The notes under the pieces: model-generated
Databases searched by the model: none
The model's input: only the letters and a program-made list of their open reading frames with translations
Told to the model about the DNA's origin: nothing
From: Erythrobasidium yunnanense
Lineage: Eukaryota; Basidiomycota; Cystobasidiomycetes; Erythrobasidiales; Erythrobasidiaceae
Assembly: GCA_001600175.1 (NCBI GenBank)
Contig: BCJC01000001.1
Location: forward strand, 886,065-950,064
Length of the DNA stretch: 64,000 bases
Direction: 5' to 3'
Shown here: in pieces, positions 32,804 to 47,696 of the stretch
Numbering within the stretch: position 1 is the stretch's first letter
Layout: each line of letters begins with the position of its first letter
Made by a program: the position numbers and the translations under genes

Positions 32804-35540
32804 TCACGCAGAGGTATAGTCGCCAGCGAGCAGATCGTCCTCGGTCCTGGCGCCCAATCTTCCAAACTCTAGAAGCAGTCTGAACATATACGCTGCAGCA
32901 ACTCTTGCATCAGTACATCATCATCATCTTCCTCATGTGATAATGCTCACCTTGCATATCCTCCTCCCTCCAATGATGCTGTGCCCACTCTTTACCTTGC
33001 AGTGCGATTTTCTTCCCAAGCGCATCATGCCCTTCATCCCCATTCGGGCCTCCGATGAAGAAGCCCAAAATATCGTATAGATCTGTGTAGTCTACTTTTA
33101 CGGGAATAAAGTGGACCCAAGGCATGATTCGCTCTTGGTACCATTCGGGCATGATTGTACTTTTGAGAATCGCGCTGTTGGATGAGAGAAGTCGGTGGAA
33201 ACGCCCAGACCAGCCGTTGCCGTCTGCAAAATCAACAGGCACTGCGTCAGCCTTCACGCCTCAGGTCGATGAGAATAAAGTCGGGCTACGTACCCATGTC
33301 GAAGATGTATTTATATTGATTAGCTTCCTCCTGGCCCATTCCGGCTTTCCACTCGAATACCCTCAGGAGCGCATCACACGTTCCATCGCCCTGATCGCAC
33401 TGCGCAGGTCTGCCTGAGAAGCCCACGTCTGTATACCTTTCGTTGATATCGACAATGGGCTCCGCGGAAGCTCGTAGAAGACCATCCTCGTCTGCGTAAT
33501 GGACGACTTTGTCGCCTGTCGTTTCAGCAGTCACTAGTCACACGCGCAAATCAGCTAGAGGCCCCAAAAGAAGAAAAAAGTAAGGAGGAGACTTACTTAG
33601 AACCAATCTGGCACGCTGAGAACTTCTCCACCTCGATTCTCGTGTGAAAGCAGCACCGGTATTTGAGCCTCTCCAGAGAAGCTTGTTATACCTCTTATTC
33701 TCCCACTCAGGATCAGGCCCTACGGGAAGATAGTACTGCTCAAGAGGAGTGACGAGAATATCGGAGTGCAAGGTGGTTTTGGACCATGTGAATAAGGGAT
33801 AGAGAGGTCCCATGTGCGGGCCGTTCCTGTAGCAGGTCACGTACTTTGTCAGTAATTGTGTGGTATGGATGATGCGTGGACAGAGGTGTTTTACCAGAGG
33901 AAGAAGCCATGCTGAGACGCCAAATTAGGGTGCTTGCACACATCTGCTGATTCCGATACGTCCACCACGAAGGAGCTGCACACCGCTCACTTTTAGCCTC
34001 TGCGCTCGTGCTGTTGACTGGTGAGATATTGCGTACTGTGTAGAAGGTTTCTGAACATCCCAGCCAGAAAGCGAGTTTCGCCAATGCGAAGCTGGTTGAC
34101 AAGCAGCCGTGAATCCGGGGCTGTCATAATTTCCGCAGGCATCAGTAACTAGACCTGCTCTTAGAGATAGCTAGAACGCAGACACACAATTCTGCTGGGT
34201 TGTGGATCTGGTCAAATTCGTCTTCTCGAAGGACTGTGATACCAAGCAATGAGCATCTAATATCGGTGAGAAGGCGAGAGATAGGGGAAGAGGGACTCAC
34301 TACGCCCTTCTCGTGCTGTATCCATGTAGCGCTGCCTTCCTTCGCCAGAGATGATGATGCCTGGTCCATCATGTGCTGTGAAAGTCGCTCTGGGGTCGAG
34401 AATCACGTCAGGGCCTGAAGCTTAAGGTATTCATGGAAAAAGAATTGCGACTCACTTCAGATCCGGCAGCGATGCCGCAAATGAATCCAACAATTCCGAA
34501 ATCTCCACTGCTCTTCCCATCTCTTTGAGGGGACCCGTGATGCTCAATTTCCCTTGCTCAATATTGATAGTGAACGAAGCTTGCGAGTGTTGGAAAGTGG
34601 GATCTGCTGCCAATTTATGGTTTCTCGCATTAAACACTTTCGGCGGAAGAGCCAAGAAAGGCTGTATGTCCTTATTTATCATATCGTATTCATCTATCAA
34701 TTGAATGTTGTTCTTGGTTGCGAATTCAAACCATTTGTCGAAGCCTTTCGGAGGAGAACGCTTATACCGCCGCTTGTATTCGGAAACAGCACTGTCGAGC
34801 GTCGTGCTCTGGCGAGAGAGAAGATCTTCCCACTTCTTCTCGGCTTGTTCTATCAAGTGGAGAATAGGGTGTCGTTGTGCAGGCTGTCCTGCTCGAGCAG
34901 CGGATACTCCGCCTGATGAATGCCCATTGTCGTCCAGACCTGCTGGAGGAAAATAGAGGAGTCCGTCTTGGAGTGTATAGTCTTGGTGGGGTAAGAGGGA
35001 GTGTGCTGCTGCATTCAGATTCTTGTTACCAGATCTCGATAGGAATCTTTGTGCCCAGTTTGTCTTTTCTGGAGCTGAATTGAGGGAAGAAGGAGAGGAA
35101 GGAGTAGTTTTGGAGGGCGATCTAGTACTGGAATTACTGTCGTCCAATCGATTGATAGGCGCGAAGAGCCACCCTAGGATGAAGAATGGCACAAGCAGGA
35201 TGACGGGTACTCTTGTCCTGAAGAGAGCCGGCAATCTCAATGCTGCGAATCGAGTAGACTGACTCAAGGAGGGAGGATTCTGATGTTGGCCATAGTTTGC
35301 ACTGCTTCTTCGACGGAGATCTGTAACTCCTGGGGATAGGGACGTAGTGCTGCCAGCTGCTAGGACATTGAGCTTGCTCGGACGCCGTGACATGGGAGAG
35401 GCCATCGCGACGAATGAGTGATGGGAATAAGGTAGAACAGAAGCTGTCAGTCCATCATTAGTGCTTAACGTTGCTTTGGCTGCTGACAGCTCCCCCAGTT
35501 CCAGGGCTGACGAGAAAGGCAAAAGGGCTTGCATGAACAT
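32804..35540 (-). CDS. GT90 (CAP10-type) glycosyltransferase, minus-strand copy
   Basis: Type II Golgi membrane protein. A cytosolic Ser/Pro-rich N-terminus leads to one membrane anchor (VPVILLVPFFILGWLFAPI), a stem, then EKKWEDLLSRQS and EYKRRYKRSPPKGFDKWFEFA, the hallmark entry into the CAP10 domain. Later exons give IDEYDMINKDIQPF, HDGPGIII, HPNLASQHGFFLW, YNKLLWRGSNTG (the conserved W-R-G-S-x-T-G), KYIFDMDGNGWSGRFHRLLSSNS, PEWYQERIMPWVHFIPVKVDY and YVFRLLLEFGR-like MFRLLLEFGR. GT90 includes Cryptococcus CAP10 and xylosyltransferase Cxt1. I used the ATG at 35538-35540; in-frame ATGs downstream (MASPMSRRPS) are alternatives. Its paralogue lies head-to-head. Confidence 0.85.
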
Positions 35541-35985
35541 ACACTCTATCAGGACGATGATTGTGCAGGGTCAACATCAACATTACATGCATGTAGATGA
35601 GATGCAATGTAAACAAGCGCGAAAGCTGCGTTCAAGCTGGACCGGGGCGTCCTTCTCATTTCCAGCTGCTTCTTCTCGTTCGCAAGCTGTCAATTGCTAT
35701 CCAAGCAATGCATATCCTGTTCCCACGTATAGTATCGTCATCCTAGGCTTCCTTTATCCCTGTAATGCCCATCTCCCGACCTCTTTTCAAGCTCAGGCCG
35801 GTCCAAAAAGCTGCAGGCAGGTCTGGCTCTTTCGAGGGATCCCTCGCAGCTGGACTGAGCGTGAGAGCAATGCGTTGATGGGCTTTATAGCACATTCTCC
35901 TCGTCGTTGTTTCTTGTGTTGTCCCGCTTCAACCTTTCTTGCATCAGTCGTTATCTGTCCAAGCTTGATTTGACTGGATTATGCC
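35541..35985. promoter_or_regulatory. Divergent promoter between the two GT90 genes
   Basis: 445 bp between opposite start codons. It probably drives both glycosyltransferases; no specific element recognised. Confidence 0.45.
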
Positions 35986-38900
35986 ATGTCGATGTCGCAC
36001 TCGCTGTCGCTGCCACAGCAGGGACAGTCGCCATTAGCACCACCAGAATCACCAGATAACGAGAAGAAGCGATGGAGCAGCAGCGTCAATCCAGCAGGAA
36101 ACGGCGAACGAGCTCCAAGGAGATCCAGCTATGTCCATGTGAATGGAGGGAGCAGTAGCAGCAACAACGACAGGATAGTTGCACCATCATCACAATCAGC
36201 ACAATCTCCTGTGCTCCATCGCGAAAGAGCGACTTCGTTGGAGCATCAGGGACTGATTGGCAGTTCGAGCAAAAACGCGAGCATCAACGCGAATGGCAGC
36301 GCAAATAGCATCGAGAACGACCTTCTAGCACACTCTGAACCATATGCAAATGGTGTCGCAAGCTCAAGCTCGCCCTACAGCAAGCGCGACTGGCCTCAAC
36401 GCGCTTGGACATCTTCAGAACCGGCAGCAGGGCCATCTACATCAACATACACTCCCCCATCACCACAATTACAACAACACTCTCCTGTTATGCGCTCAAA
36501 TCCGAGCTTGCCTTCAATCTCTCCCTCCCCTATTTCTCATGCGGCCCCTGCGACATCCCAAGGTAGCAGTAGTGGCAGCAATAAGCGTCTGCTTACAGGC
36601 GCACGCGCATGCTCTCCGTCATCATCAATTCCTTCGTCTCCCTCAACACGTCTTTCCCAACTTCTATCAGCTCTGAGCGAGTCTCTTCGCGGTATTCTCC
36701 CTTCTTCTGGCCCAAAACGAGTGCGCACACGTATACGACGTCTTCTCGTCCTCTTAGCAACAATAGCTCTTCTATCCTATTTCTTCGGCAACACCTTACA
36801 AACAGCCTATCAGTCCGCCGCGACTCTACGGCGGCGAAGCGAGTATGCTGATCTTGCTCGCGAGGAAAGGGAGCGTCTAGGACCACATATATCGGAGTTG
36901 AAGAGACATCCGATAGAGGAGCTGATGGAGAATGCGAAAAAGGAATGGGAGGAGAAAGTTGAAAGACAGAGCAAGACGCCTGAAGAAGGGATAAAGGAAT
37001 ATAAGAGGAGATATAAGAGAGATCCACCAGATGGGTACACGGAATGGTTTGAGCATGCCAAAGGTGCGCATCACGCTTTTCCTCTCTTTCCACTTAACGA
37101 CGTGTTTTCACAAAACTGATTTGCGTTCTCCCAGCATCCGGCACTATCTTAATAGACGAATATGATTCCTTGATGGCTTCTCTAGAGCCTTTCTGGGCGA
37201 TTTCAGCAGCCGAGCTTCGTCGGCGCACCTTTCAAATCGGGATGCAGCCCTCTTTCGCCTTAGTGCACGTCGAAGAAGCTTTCGACGCAAACAGCGGTGG
37301 CACGTTCTGGGACGCCAACGAAGATGAAGAACTCATAAAACCATTTGGAGTGGAACGAGCTAGGGGGTTCGAGAGGATGGTCAGACCTTTCGTCGGCAAA
37401 CCGGGGATCGTAAATATGGTCTTTGCGATCAATGAATTGGCGGAACCGAGGGTGTTAGTCCCTTGGGAAGAGAAGGAAATGATCAAAGAAGCGCTAGCTA
37501 CGAACACGAGTGAGCAGCGTACAAGGATCTCCTCAGAGACACGGCATGGGTGGAGCTGACCAAAAGTGATTTGTGCCAGCTGTAAACCTTCGACAGTTCA
37601 CCCAGCTTCCAGGCAAACAACGTCAATTCTTCCCTGATCCCGTGTGGAAAGGCGATGGCACTACATGGGAGCATTTCATACGGACCTGTCCACCCTCCAG
37701 CGCAGCTCGGAAAGTATATACTACAATGACGAACTCCGTCATTCACCTAGCGGACGTCGTGCACGTCGCATATACGAAGTCGCGCCATGGGATACGGGGC
37801 AAGAAGAATAGAGATATCGTTCGAGAAACGCTCGAAGAAGGGGAGAATGTGAAGGTTGAGATTAACCCGAAGAGGAAACCGAAGAGGAGAGATTTGAAGC
37901 AGATCATGGAGAAATTGGCAGAGAAGAGCCCGCAGGCCGTACAGGGCATAGAGGATCGCGTCACAGCCGTATCACCAGATTCGGACACACAAATGCCAGT
38001 CAACGGAGAAGACGGCGAAGAGGAAGCTAGACCAGGCCAAGATGGATTCCCTACGAACGACGCTTTCTTACAAGGCCAATCCTTCCAGTTCAATAACAAC
38101 ATGACTGGCATGTCGCACGATATGCTATGCAACGACCCGAGGCTACACGATACGCAAGGACAGTTCTGCTCGGACTTCAGATCGCTAGACTCGCTCTATC
38201 CCGTCTTTTCGCCCAGCACAATGCCGGGCTTCATGGATGTCGTTATCCCGAGCCGTAAGTGGCGTCCTAACTGCCCTACCCGTACAGCGATGCTGATGAG
38301 ACGAGGGATATCGCAGACTATTACGCAGCAACGGGTCCCAAATACCACTTAGCAGCGCATATCAAGAAGATCAACAAAGCAATCAAAGATCCCGCGACTG
38401 ATCGCTGGATCAACGTGTTTGAAGACGAACCTCTTCCTGCATGGGAGACTCGCAAGAACAAGATCTTCTGGCGCGGAAGCACGACTGGCGGAGGGAACAA
38501 CCCGGCTGGACGACAATTGCAGTATCAGCGACATCGATTCCTGAGAATGACGTCTGAAGACTCGGATGATCCCATAGAAGTTTTATTACCTCCCGCTTCT
38601 ACTTCGAATTCCTCGACTACAAATGCAGACGACTCATTGACGCTCGTTGAGCTGCCCTCGAAATTGGTCAATGAACAGACTATGGATGTAGCATTCACGT
38701 CCCTCGATGGATGCGGACATGAAAAAGTCTGTGATGCTGTAAAGTTTGGCAAGTACAAGATGGGCAGGAAAGTTCCCCTCATGGACATTACGAAATACAA
38801 GATGCTCATTGATCTGGACGGTAAGTACCGCACAACGAAAGCTACCAGTGCTATGTACAAGACGCTGATAATCCGCGTGTATCTGATTGTACAGGCATGG

Positions 38901-39460
38901 CCTACTCTGCGAGATTCATGGCTCTTCTGGAATCGGGCGCCGCAGTCCTGAAGTCCACAATATATACCGAATACTATTCCGATCAAATACAACGTGCGTC
39001 TGTATGCTTCCATTTTAGCGGATAAGACGACTGATGTTCGCACGTGTCTCTACAGCCTGGCTACACTTCATTCCCGTCTCCGTGCTCTATCAGGAAATCT
39101 ACAATATCTACAGCTATTTCCTCGGCGCTCCCGCTCAGCCCAAAGCACCTTCTTCCTCTTCTTCCTCTTCCTCATCTTTACCAGATCACCATGTCTACGA
39201 AAAGCAAGACAACATGGCTGCGCCCGACAATTTCGGTGCACATGAACAAGCTCTGCAAGAAATTGGAAGACTCGGCCAAGAGTGGCAGACTCAATTTGGA
39301 AAAACTAAAGATATGGAAATCTATTGCTATAGACTGGCACTCGAATGGGGGAGATTGTGGCAGCGTGGTGAAAATGTGAGCCTGGGATGGAACGTCCGTC
39401 AATTGCTAGAATCAACGACTGACCATTCCTTTGTGCCTTGTACAGATCGGTACTTTCTGA
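35986..39460 (+). CDS. GT90 (CAP10-type) glycosyltransferase, plus-strand copy
   Basis: Type II membrane glycosyltransferase, paralogue of the gene at 32804-35540. A very Ser-rich cytosolic N-terminus of about 240 residues precedes the anchor (RRLLVLLATIALLSYFF), then PIEELMENAKKEWEEKVERQ, EYKRRYKRDPPDGYTEWFEHA, ILIDEYDSLMASLEPFW, NLRQFTQLPGKQRQFFPDP, FCSDFRSLDSLYPVFSP, DVVIPS, NKIFWRGSTTGGGN, YKMLIDLDG and RFMALLESGAAVLKSTIYTE, LHFIPVSVLYQEIYNIYSYF. The last exon gives the end RGENIGTF (stop at 39458-39460). There is an inserted low-complexity linker of charged residues (RGKKNRDIVRETLEEGENV onward) in the catalytic region that the minus-strand copy lacks. About six introns. Confidence 0.86.
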
Positions 39461-40064
39461 TAAATAACCACCTGCGATACCTTCGTCATTGGACTGTCAA
39501 CCCTATATTCGTTCACAAACCCTAAACAACCGCAACTAGACATGCACGCCATCGTTCAAGATACGGTTTAACGGGCGCCGCTTTTTCTCTGCATTCCAGC
39601 GATCTCCAAACCTCTAGACAGCAGTCGCTACGCAAGTCGTTCTTTCCCGTCGTTCCCTTCTTCTCGTTCTAGGTCGCATATTACGCAAAGCAGTATATCG
39701 TTTTCTGCCATAAAAGTGAAGGAAGTTCGTTCCTCTTAGAAGCGCAATTCGCTGTTTGTCGTCAGATGTTGTCAAGAATAGTGCACACTCGATAGAAGGT
39801 AGTGATAGACTACCAGATTGGAAACGCCTGGAAGAGTAACGGTCGCCGGATCAAAATTCAACAAAGTTCGCTGATGTGGAAGACTGACTGATGTGATAGC
39901 ATGATGTCTAGATGGCAAACCATCAAAACTGAGTCGACAACCCCTACACAACGGAACAAAGTGAAGAATGAAGAAATGAGTAGATAGCGAAGAAAAGTCT
40001 AGTGCCTGCTGCTGTCTAATGCAAAAAAGCTTGTAAGATGTGGCTTGACCGAAGAGCCAGACAT
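39461..40064. other. Convergent 3' region
   Basis: 604 bp between the 3' ends of the plus-strand GT90 gene and UDP-galactopyranose mutase. No coding or structured feature recognised. Confidence 0.4.
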
Positions 40065-42882
<2,818 letters not shown>

Positions 42883-44130
42883 TCAATAGACTGTCATCGT
42901 CCCTGTTTCTGCACAAGAAGAAGCGTGTCCAGCAGCACTAGAACTTATTTCCGGCCAAGGTTTAGAATGTACTTGATACGCAGCTGAAGTCGTGTTTTCT
43001 TCACATGAGATGCAGTGATGTTGGGATGTATGGCTTTGTGCCGCGTTTGAGGTGAAGGAATGTGTCGCGCTCCCATCGGCTGCATTTGAGACATCAGAGG
43101 GATAAGGTCGAGAATACGTTTTTGTCGGTGCGCTAGTATGCTGGCTAGCGTGAGAAGCGTAACCGTTCGCGCTCGAAGAGGGACCTGTCAGCCCTCCTGC
43201 TCCAGCGGTCGAAGTAGGAGTAGAAGCAGAAGAGCGTGTCGTAGTGGATTTGATTGACTCTTCATATCCTGTCCCGAAAGAAGGGTGCCCACTCTGGCCA
43301 GGCGTCCAGTATATCGTCTGAAGAGCATGCTCAACTCCCTCGCTATCTGAGGCTGATGTCGGAGGGGACTGGGCTGTACCGCTGTTGGTCTTCGTAATCG
43401 TCCTAGTACTCGTAATCTTGCTCGTCGAGGTAACAATGGCTTTCGAGGACGTCGTGCATGTTTCAGTGGAAGAAAGCTGTCCTTGAGAAGCCGATCCCGA
43501 TCCTGAAGAATGAGATGGCTGTGATGAAGCTGTCTCGTGTGGCATAGCTGTCCCACTTGTATTTACAAGGCTGGACTGCCTCGCAGTCCCTGATTCGGAT
43601 GATCCCGCAGAAGGGTTCGTAGAAGGCGTATCAGAGGGCTGCTTGGTAGACGTGCTTGATGATCCTTCGAACAAAGACGACGTAGAAGATGTCGATGCGC
43701 TGCCGGTCACTGTAGCTGTCTCAGTAGCCGTCTTTGTCCGAGTAAGTGTCGTGGTGATCGTGCTGGTCAGGGTCGATCTTGACGAAGCAGAGGCAGTCGC
43801 TGAGCATGTAGCTGCGTTGCCTCCTTCCGCTAGACCGCTTCCAGTAGGAGTAGCTGCATGATCCGCCGTCTGCGAGCCGGACCCTATGTGCTTCCCAGTT
43901 GCTGACGCTCCAGTCTGAACAGTAGTCGAGGAGGTTGTAGCAGTATTTGATAACGTCTTGGTGATGGTGCTAGTGATCGTGCTTCTAGAGCAGCTCTCCT
44001 CAGCCGCTGCAGCTACGAGTGTCGAAGAGAAAGAGAGTGCAGCCAAGACTATGAGTGATAACAGGCGAGGATGACGCTGCCGACGGTAGGAAGGAGACGC
44101 TTCGTTCAGCCAGGAACGAAGTGAGACCAT
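42883..44130 (-). CDS. Secreted Ser/Thr-rich (mucin-like) protein
   Basis: Single-exon frame, 415 residues, starting MVSLRSWLNEASPSYRRQRH with a hydrophobic stretch LLSLIVLAALSFSSTLVAAA (about residues 24-43) that can act as a signal peptide. The mature part is dominated by Ser, Thr, Ala and Gly. It has three imperfect repeats of a Cys-led S/T block: CSRSTITSTITKTLSNTA, then CSATASASSRSTLTSTITTT, then CTTSSKAIVTSTSKITST. Heavy O-mannosylation is likely. There is no C-terminal hydrophobic tail, so a GPI anchor is not supported; the end is CAETGTMTVY. Probably a wall or secreted glycoprotein. Confidence 0.75.
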   Translation of the reverse strand: MVSLRSWLNEASPSYRRQRHPRLLSLIVLAALSFSSTLVAAAAEESCSRSTITSTITKTLSNTATTSSTTVQTGASATGKHIGSGSQTADHAATPTGSGLAEGGNAATCSATASASSRSTLTSTITTTLTRTKTATETATVTGSASTSSTSSLFEGSSSTSTKQPSDTPSTNPSAGSSESGTARQSSLVNTSGTAMPHETASSQPSHSSGSGSASQGQLSSTETCTTSSKAIVTSTSKITSTRTITKTNSGTAQSPPTSASDSEGVEHALQTIYWTPGQSGHPSFGTGYEESIKSTTTRSSASTPTSTAGAGGLTGPSSSANGYASHASQHTSAPTKTYSRPYPSDVSNAADGSATHSFTSNAAQSHTSQHHCISCEENTTSAAYQVHSKPWPEISSSAAGHASSCAETGTMTVY

Positions 44131-44797
44131 GCTTCCTCCTAGGTCAATCTCTGGGACTGCCTGCTTTGCCGTATAACGAATGTGGTGTGCCTCGACGAGG
44201 CTCGCTTGATCAGAGCAGGATGGCGCTCGCTGTCAGCTTCGGAGCAGCTGCATGAATAATAGACGAAGGGATCGCTGCAGGCTTTTGTGGGCAAGTTAAG
44301 GAGGCCCGGATAGGGTTGAAAGGGCGCATCGGGGCATGTACGGTGAGCAGACATGAGGGAGCTCGCTTCGGGTGGTGCGAAGGCTCAAAACTTGGATAGA
44401 GAAGCTTTGTTAGATCAGAATTGAAGGATGACAGGTGCGGCCCGGGATGGTCTGCAGAAGCATTGTGTCGGCTCACGTCCACGATCTTGGTGAGGTGCGC
44501 ATACATATAGCAGTAGTGAGCGTGCAGATGTCCAAGCAGGCCATACGACAGGACGTTGTTTACAGGCTTCCAGTTCTTCCCGAGGGTTTTGTCCTGCCGC
44601 CGCTTCCCGGATGCAGCATCAGGTGTCTCGGAGCTTCCGAATTCACCTTGAGTGTCTTTCTTTCTCATTTCTTCGAACCATCTGTATCATAAAAGCAAGA
44701 GTAGGAGAGGAGGTTGTGATCGTCCTGGGATGAGGTGGAAACGATAGAAGGGAGAGAAACGCGACATCCGGATCCGGTTATAGATATCGACATAAAA
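44131..44797. promoter_or_regulatory. Divergent region between the mucin-like gene and the unknown small gene
   Basis: 667 bp with short frames only. It should contain both promoters. No motif recognised. Confidence 0.4.
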
Positions 44798-45410
44798 ATG
44801 CTAGCCATGACTGCCATCGACGACGGCTTGATCAGCAGCAGCAAAGGGATAGTAGGAGAGGGAAAAGAGTCGACGTTCCCTCCTGGCGATCCAGTACCGT
44901 ATCTTGGCTCCGACATCAGCGAAGCAGGCTCAGAGTGTCCAGAGTTGGAGATGGACAGCGAGCCAGTAGCATCAGCATCATCACAATCATCTCTTCCAAC
45001 CGAACCAGCAGCCCTTCTGCCGGACGACAGCGACGAACGAAGTGTCCGCGCGCTCGCAGCTGCCAAAGCTCTCCTGTCTCAATTTATCGTCGAGCAAGAG
45101 TATCACGGCCATAATCATACTGCAACACCTGCTCTTACACCTAATGGCTCATCCTGGATCATCAATGGGTTCGCATTCAGCCGGCTAGGACTACAGCCGG
45201 GAAAGCTCCTCTTGAATGTGCGCGACATCCATATTCGACGAGAGATATGAAGCATATGCTGATGTTGTCGTCGTCATGATGATGCAGCCCGCTCCTTTGG
45301 ACACTCCTTCCAACACTCCTGCTGCAGCTACGCCCGTCATGAGCATGCTCAAGCCAGAGGTCCGCAAGTCTGTCAAGTCCTCATCCTCACTGTTTCTGCG
45401 TCTGCAGTAG
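44798..45410 (+). CDS. Unknown small acidic protein
   Basis: ATG at 44798 (MLAMTAIDDGLISSS). The first exon runs to 45217, an intron 45218-45287 (GTGCGC...CAG) is inferred, and the second exon adds PAPLDTPSNTPAAATPVMSM and ends LFLRLQ. The product is about 180 residues. The first half is acidic and Ser/Pro-rich; a central ERSVRALAAAKALLSQFIVE looks helical. Without the intron the frame stops at 45250. I do not recognise a family. Confidence 0.5.
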
Positions 45411-45657
45411 TATCGTCGATATAATAGCTGTATCATAGCTGTATCCTATCTTCCTTCCTTCATTGTTGTTGTTGTTGTTGCGGTTCCAAGACATTTTACG
45501 CGCACAGTCCCCTGACAAGGGCAAGCAAAGGGCTTTCTGCTCTGCTCCAACTCAAAGCAGACAAGCAAGAACTCACACCACGCTCATTCGCAACATCAAA
45601 GACAACAAACCCACGCTCATTTCACCTTTACATTCTCGAGAGAAACGACAAACGACC

Positions 45658-46723
45658 ATGACCAAATCTGCCCTCGCGACAGTCGCAGCTCTGCTAGCCA
45701 GCAGCATCGTAGCAGTCAGCGCTACACCAGCTATCACATTCCCAGTCGCGTCCTCCAGCTGCGCCGGCGACAAGAGTGAGCCCATCCCGTCTCTTCGCTG
45801 TACTGTATTCTTTGCGCACAGATCCCTGAAACTCGATGATCATTGAACAGAGTGCGGACCATTCAAGTGGCAGGTAGACGACTCTGTCGCTCCTCCAGCT
45901 GCAGACTTCGGAGAGACCACAGTTGGCATCTATGTTGGTTCGGTGGATCAGCAGATCCTCCTCCTCGGACTTGGGTCCGTGCGCGACCCATCCAAGGTCC
46001 TCGAACTTGATTCAGTCACTATTCCAGGTGCGTTCGTCGATGCTTATGGTAACAGAATGATGGCTAATGATGATGTGTACTGGAATAGCCGACTTGGGTC
46101 CGAACGGCGACTTCTAGTGAGCTTGATCAACAGCGGTCGCATTTCAATATGGGATATCCTGGTTGACGTTTGTATGATGTGAATTAACAGCTTCATCCGC
46201 ATGGAGTCGACCCGCGCCAAAGATCCAGATACCGGTTTCCCTCTCCAAGCTTTCTCAGCCAAGTTTTCGTGAGTCCGGCCGAGTCGTTGACAATTCAAGG
46301 AAGGAAGGAGTAGAGAACTGATAACATTGTTATGACGTCGCAGCTTGACGGGCATGACTGGAAAGCTCTCCGCCAGAGCCCAAGCCATGATTGACGGTAA
46401 AGCTGGCGGTATGTCCCTTTCCTTCTTGCTAGAATTTGTAATATCTTCCTGACATGTCTTCATCTTCTTCTCTCCTAGCTTCCGGTCCAGCAGTCGTTTC
46501 GGGCACTTCTACCAACTCCGCCTCTGCGAAAGCCACAGGTCTTGGGACCAATGCCAACAGCGGAAGTACCAACAAGCTTGCTGCTGCTTCGAGCAACAAT
46601 AGAACGACAGTAGAGGCGGATAAAGAAGGCGCGGCTGCTCGATCGACCGTGATGGGCGCTGGAATCGTCGCTTCTGCTGTCTTGGCGGGAGTCGTAACCC
46701 TCATCGCTGGAGTCGCTCTTTAG
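45658..46723 (+). CDS. Secreted, probably GPI-anchored protein
   Basis: Signal peptide MTKSALATVAALLASSIVAV. Four introns join CAGDK to KCGPFKWQVDDS, ETTVGIYVGSVDQQILLLGL, then DLGPNGDF, FIRMESTRAKDPDTGFPLQA and LTGMTGKLSARAQAMIDGK. The last exon is Ser/Ala/Asn-rich (SGPAVVSGTSTNSASAKATG) and ends in a hydrophobic tail VMGAGIVASAVLAGVVTLIA with GVAL, which is the pattern of a GPI-attachment signal. A small Cys count and a beta-rich core are typical of fungal wall proteins. No specific function known. Confidence 0.7.
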
Positions 46724-46992
46724 ATAAGCTCGTACGCTTTCCATACTGCCAGGCATCCTCGTGGGACGCTAGTTTCGTTCATTCATGCTTTGGGGTTCTT
46801 CGGACTTCCTGAATCCCATCTCTTGCTTTTCCAAAGCCTTTTCTCGCGAGGTGATAGGCTTATACCCATCTCTTCACTTCGTTGTTGCTCTACAATCCAG
46901 CCTTAATATCGTATCCCGCTTGGGATGCTGCTCGTTTTGTACTGGAATCGTCATGAGAACAAGCTTTCTCCTCTGGACATACTCCGCATAAA

Positions 46993-47696
46993 ATGGCAGA
47001 TTCTACAGCTTCTACATCTACATCGACTCAAGGAACATCATCTACGACACCTCCCAATGGCCGACGTCAAGCAACCGCGTCCGATGCTGTTCTTCTGGCC
47101 TTGAAAGTGGGCCATATACATGTTACAGATTCCAGCGACATCGCATACTGAGGGTGTACCAACAGCAAATAGACCCCGTGAACGACCTCAAGACGTTACC
47201 CAACAAGCCATGTGCAAGACAAGCGCTTCTCCTAGGAATAGGAGGAGGAATGGCAGTTGGCGCTATCCGATTCCTCAGCTCTAGACGTGAATTTCGTCTT
47301 CCTCTTCCTCTACTCCTTCTTCCTACTCTCTTCCCTTTCCCTTGCGCTGACGTCTCCTCTTCTTGTCCGATCTGGCTTTACAGGTCCGCTTGCAAGTTCA
47401 AACTGGGCAGTCGCGACGTTTGCATTGTTGTCACTTACGTCCTGGTACGCTCCACTTCCCTCTCGTTTAATCATCGCCTACAGAAAAGCTAAGAATGCCA
47501 TCGCAGGGAAACATGTCGGCGGCAGCATTTAATCGAACAGAATCGCATGAAGGCCGCTATGGCTGAGTATCGGAATAAAACAAGTACTAGTGGAAAGGGT
47601 GACGAGAAGCATGCGCCTGTAGGAGGAGTCTTGATGGGCCAGAAAGGGAGGGAAGTACTGGAGGGCAAACAGGAGGAAAATAGACGGCTCGTCTAG
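46993..47696 (+). CDS. COX20: Cytochrome c oxidase assembly protein COX20
   Basis: Mitochondrial inner-membrane chaperone for Cox2. The N-terminus is Ser/Thr-rich (MADSTASTSTSTQG). After an intron comes QIDPVNDLKTLPNKPCARQA, then LLLGIGGGMAVGAIRFLSSR (first helix with Gly-rich face), then ASSNWAVATFALLSLTSW (second helix), and finally ETCRRQHLIEQNRMKAAMAE. The motifs P-C-A-R, G-I-G-G-G-x-x-x-G-x-x-R, N-W-A-V and W-E-x-C are the COX20/FAM36A signature. Three introns, the last reaching CAG near 47506. Ends VLEGKQEENRRLV. Confidence 0.88.

Noticed and set aside
45463-45480. GTT repeat near a gene start
   Set aside because: A plain short microsatellite between two genes with no sign of function.
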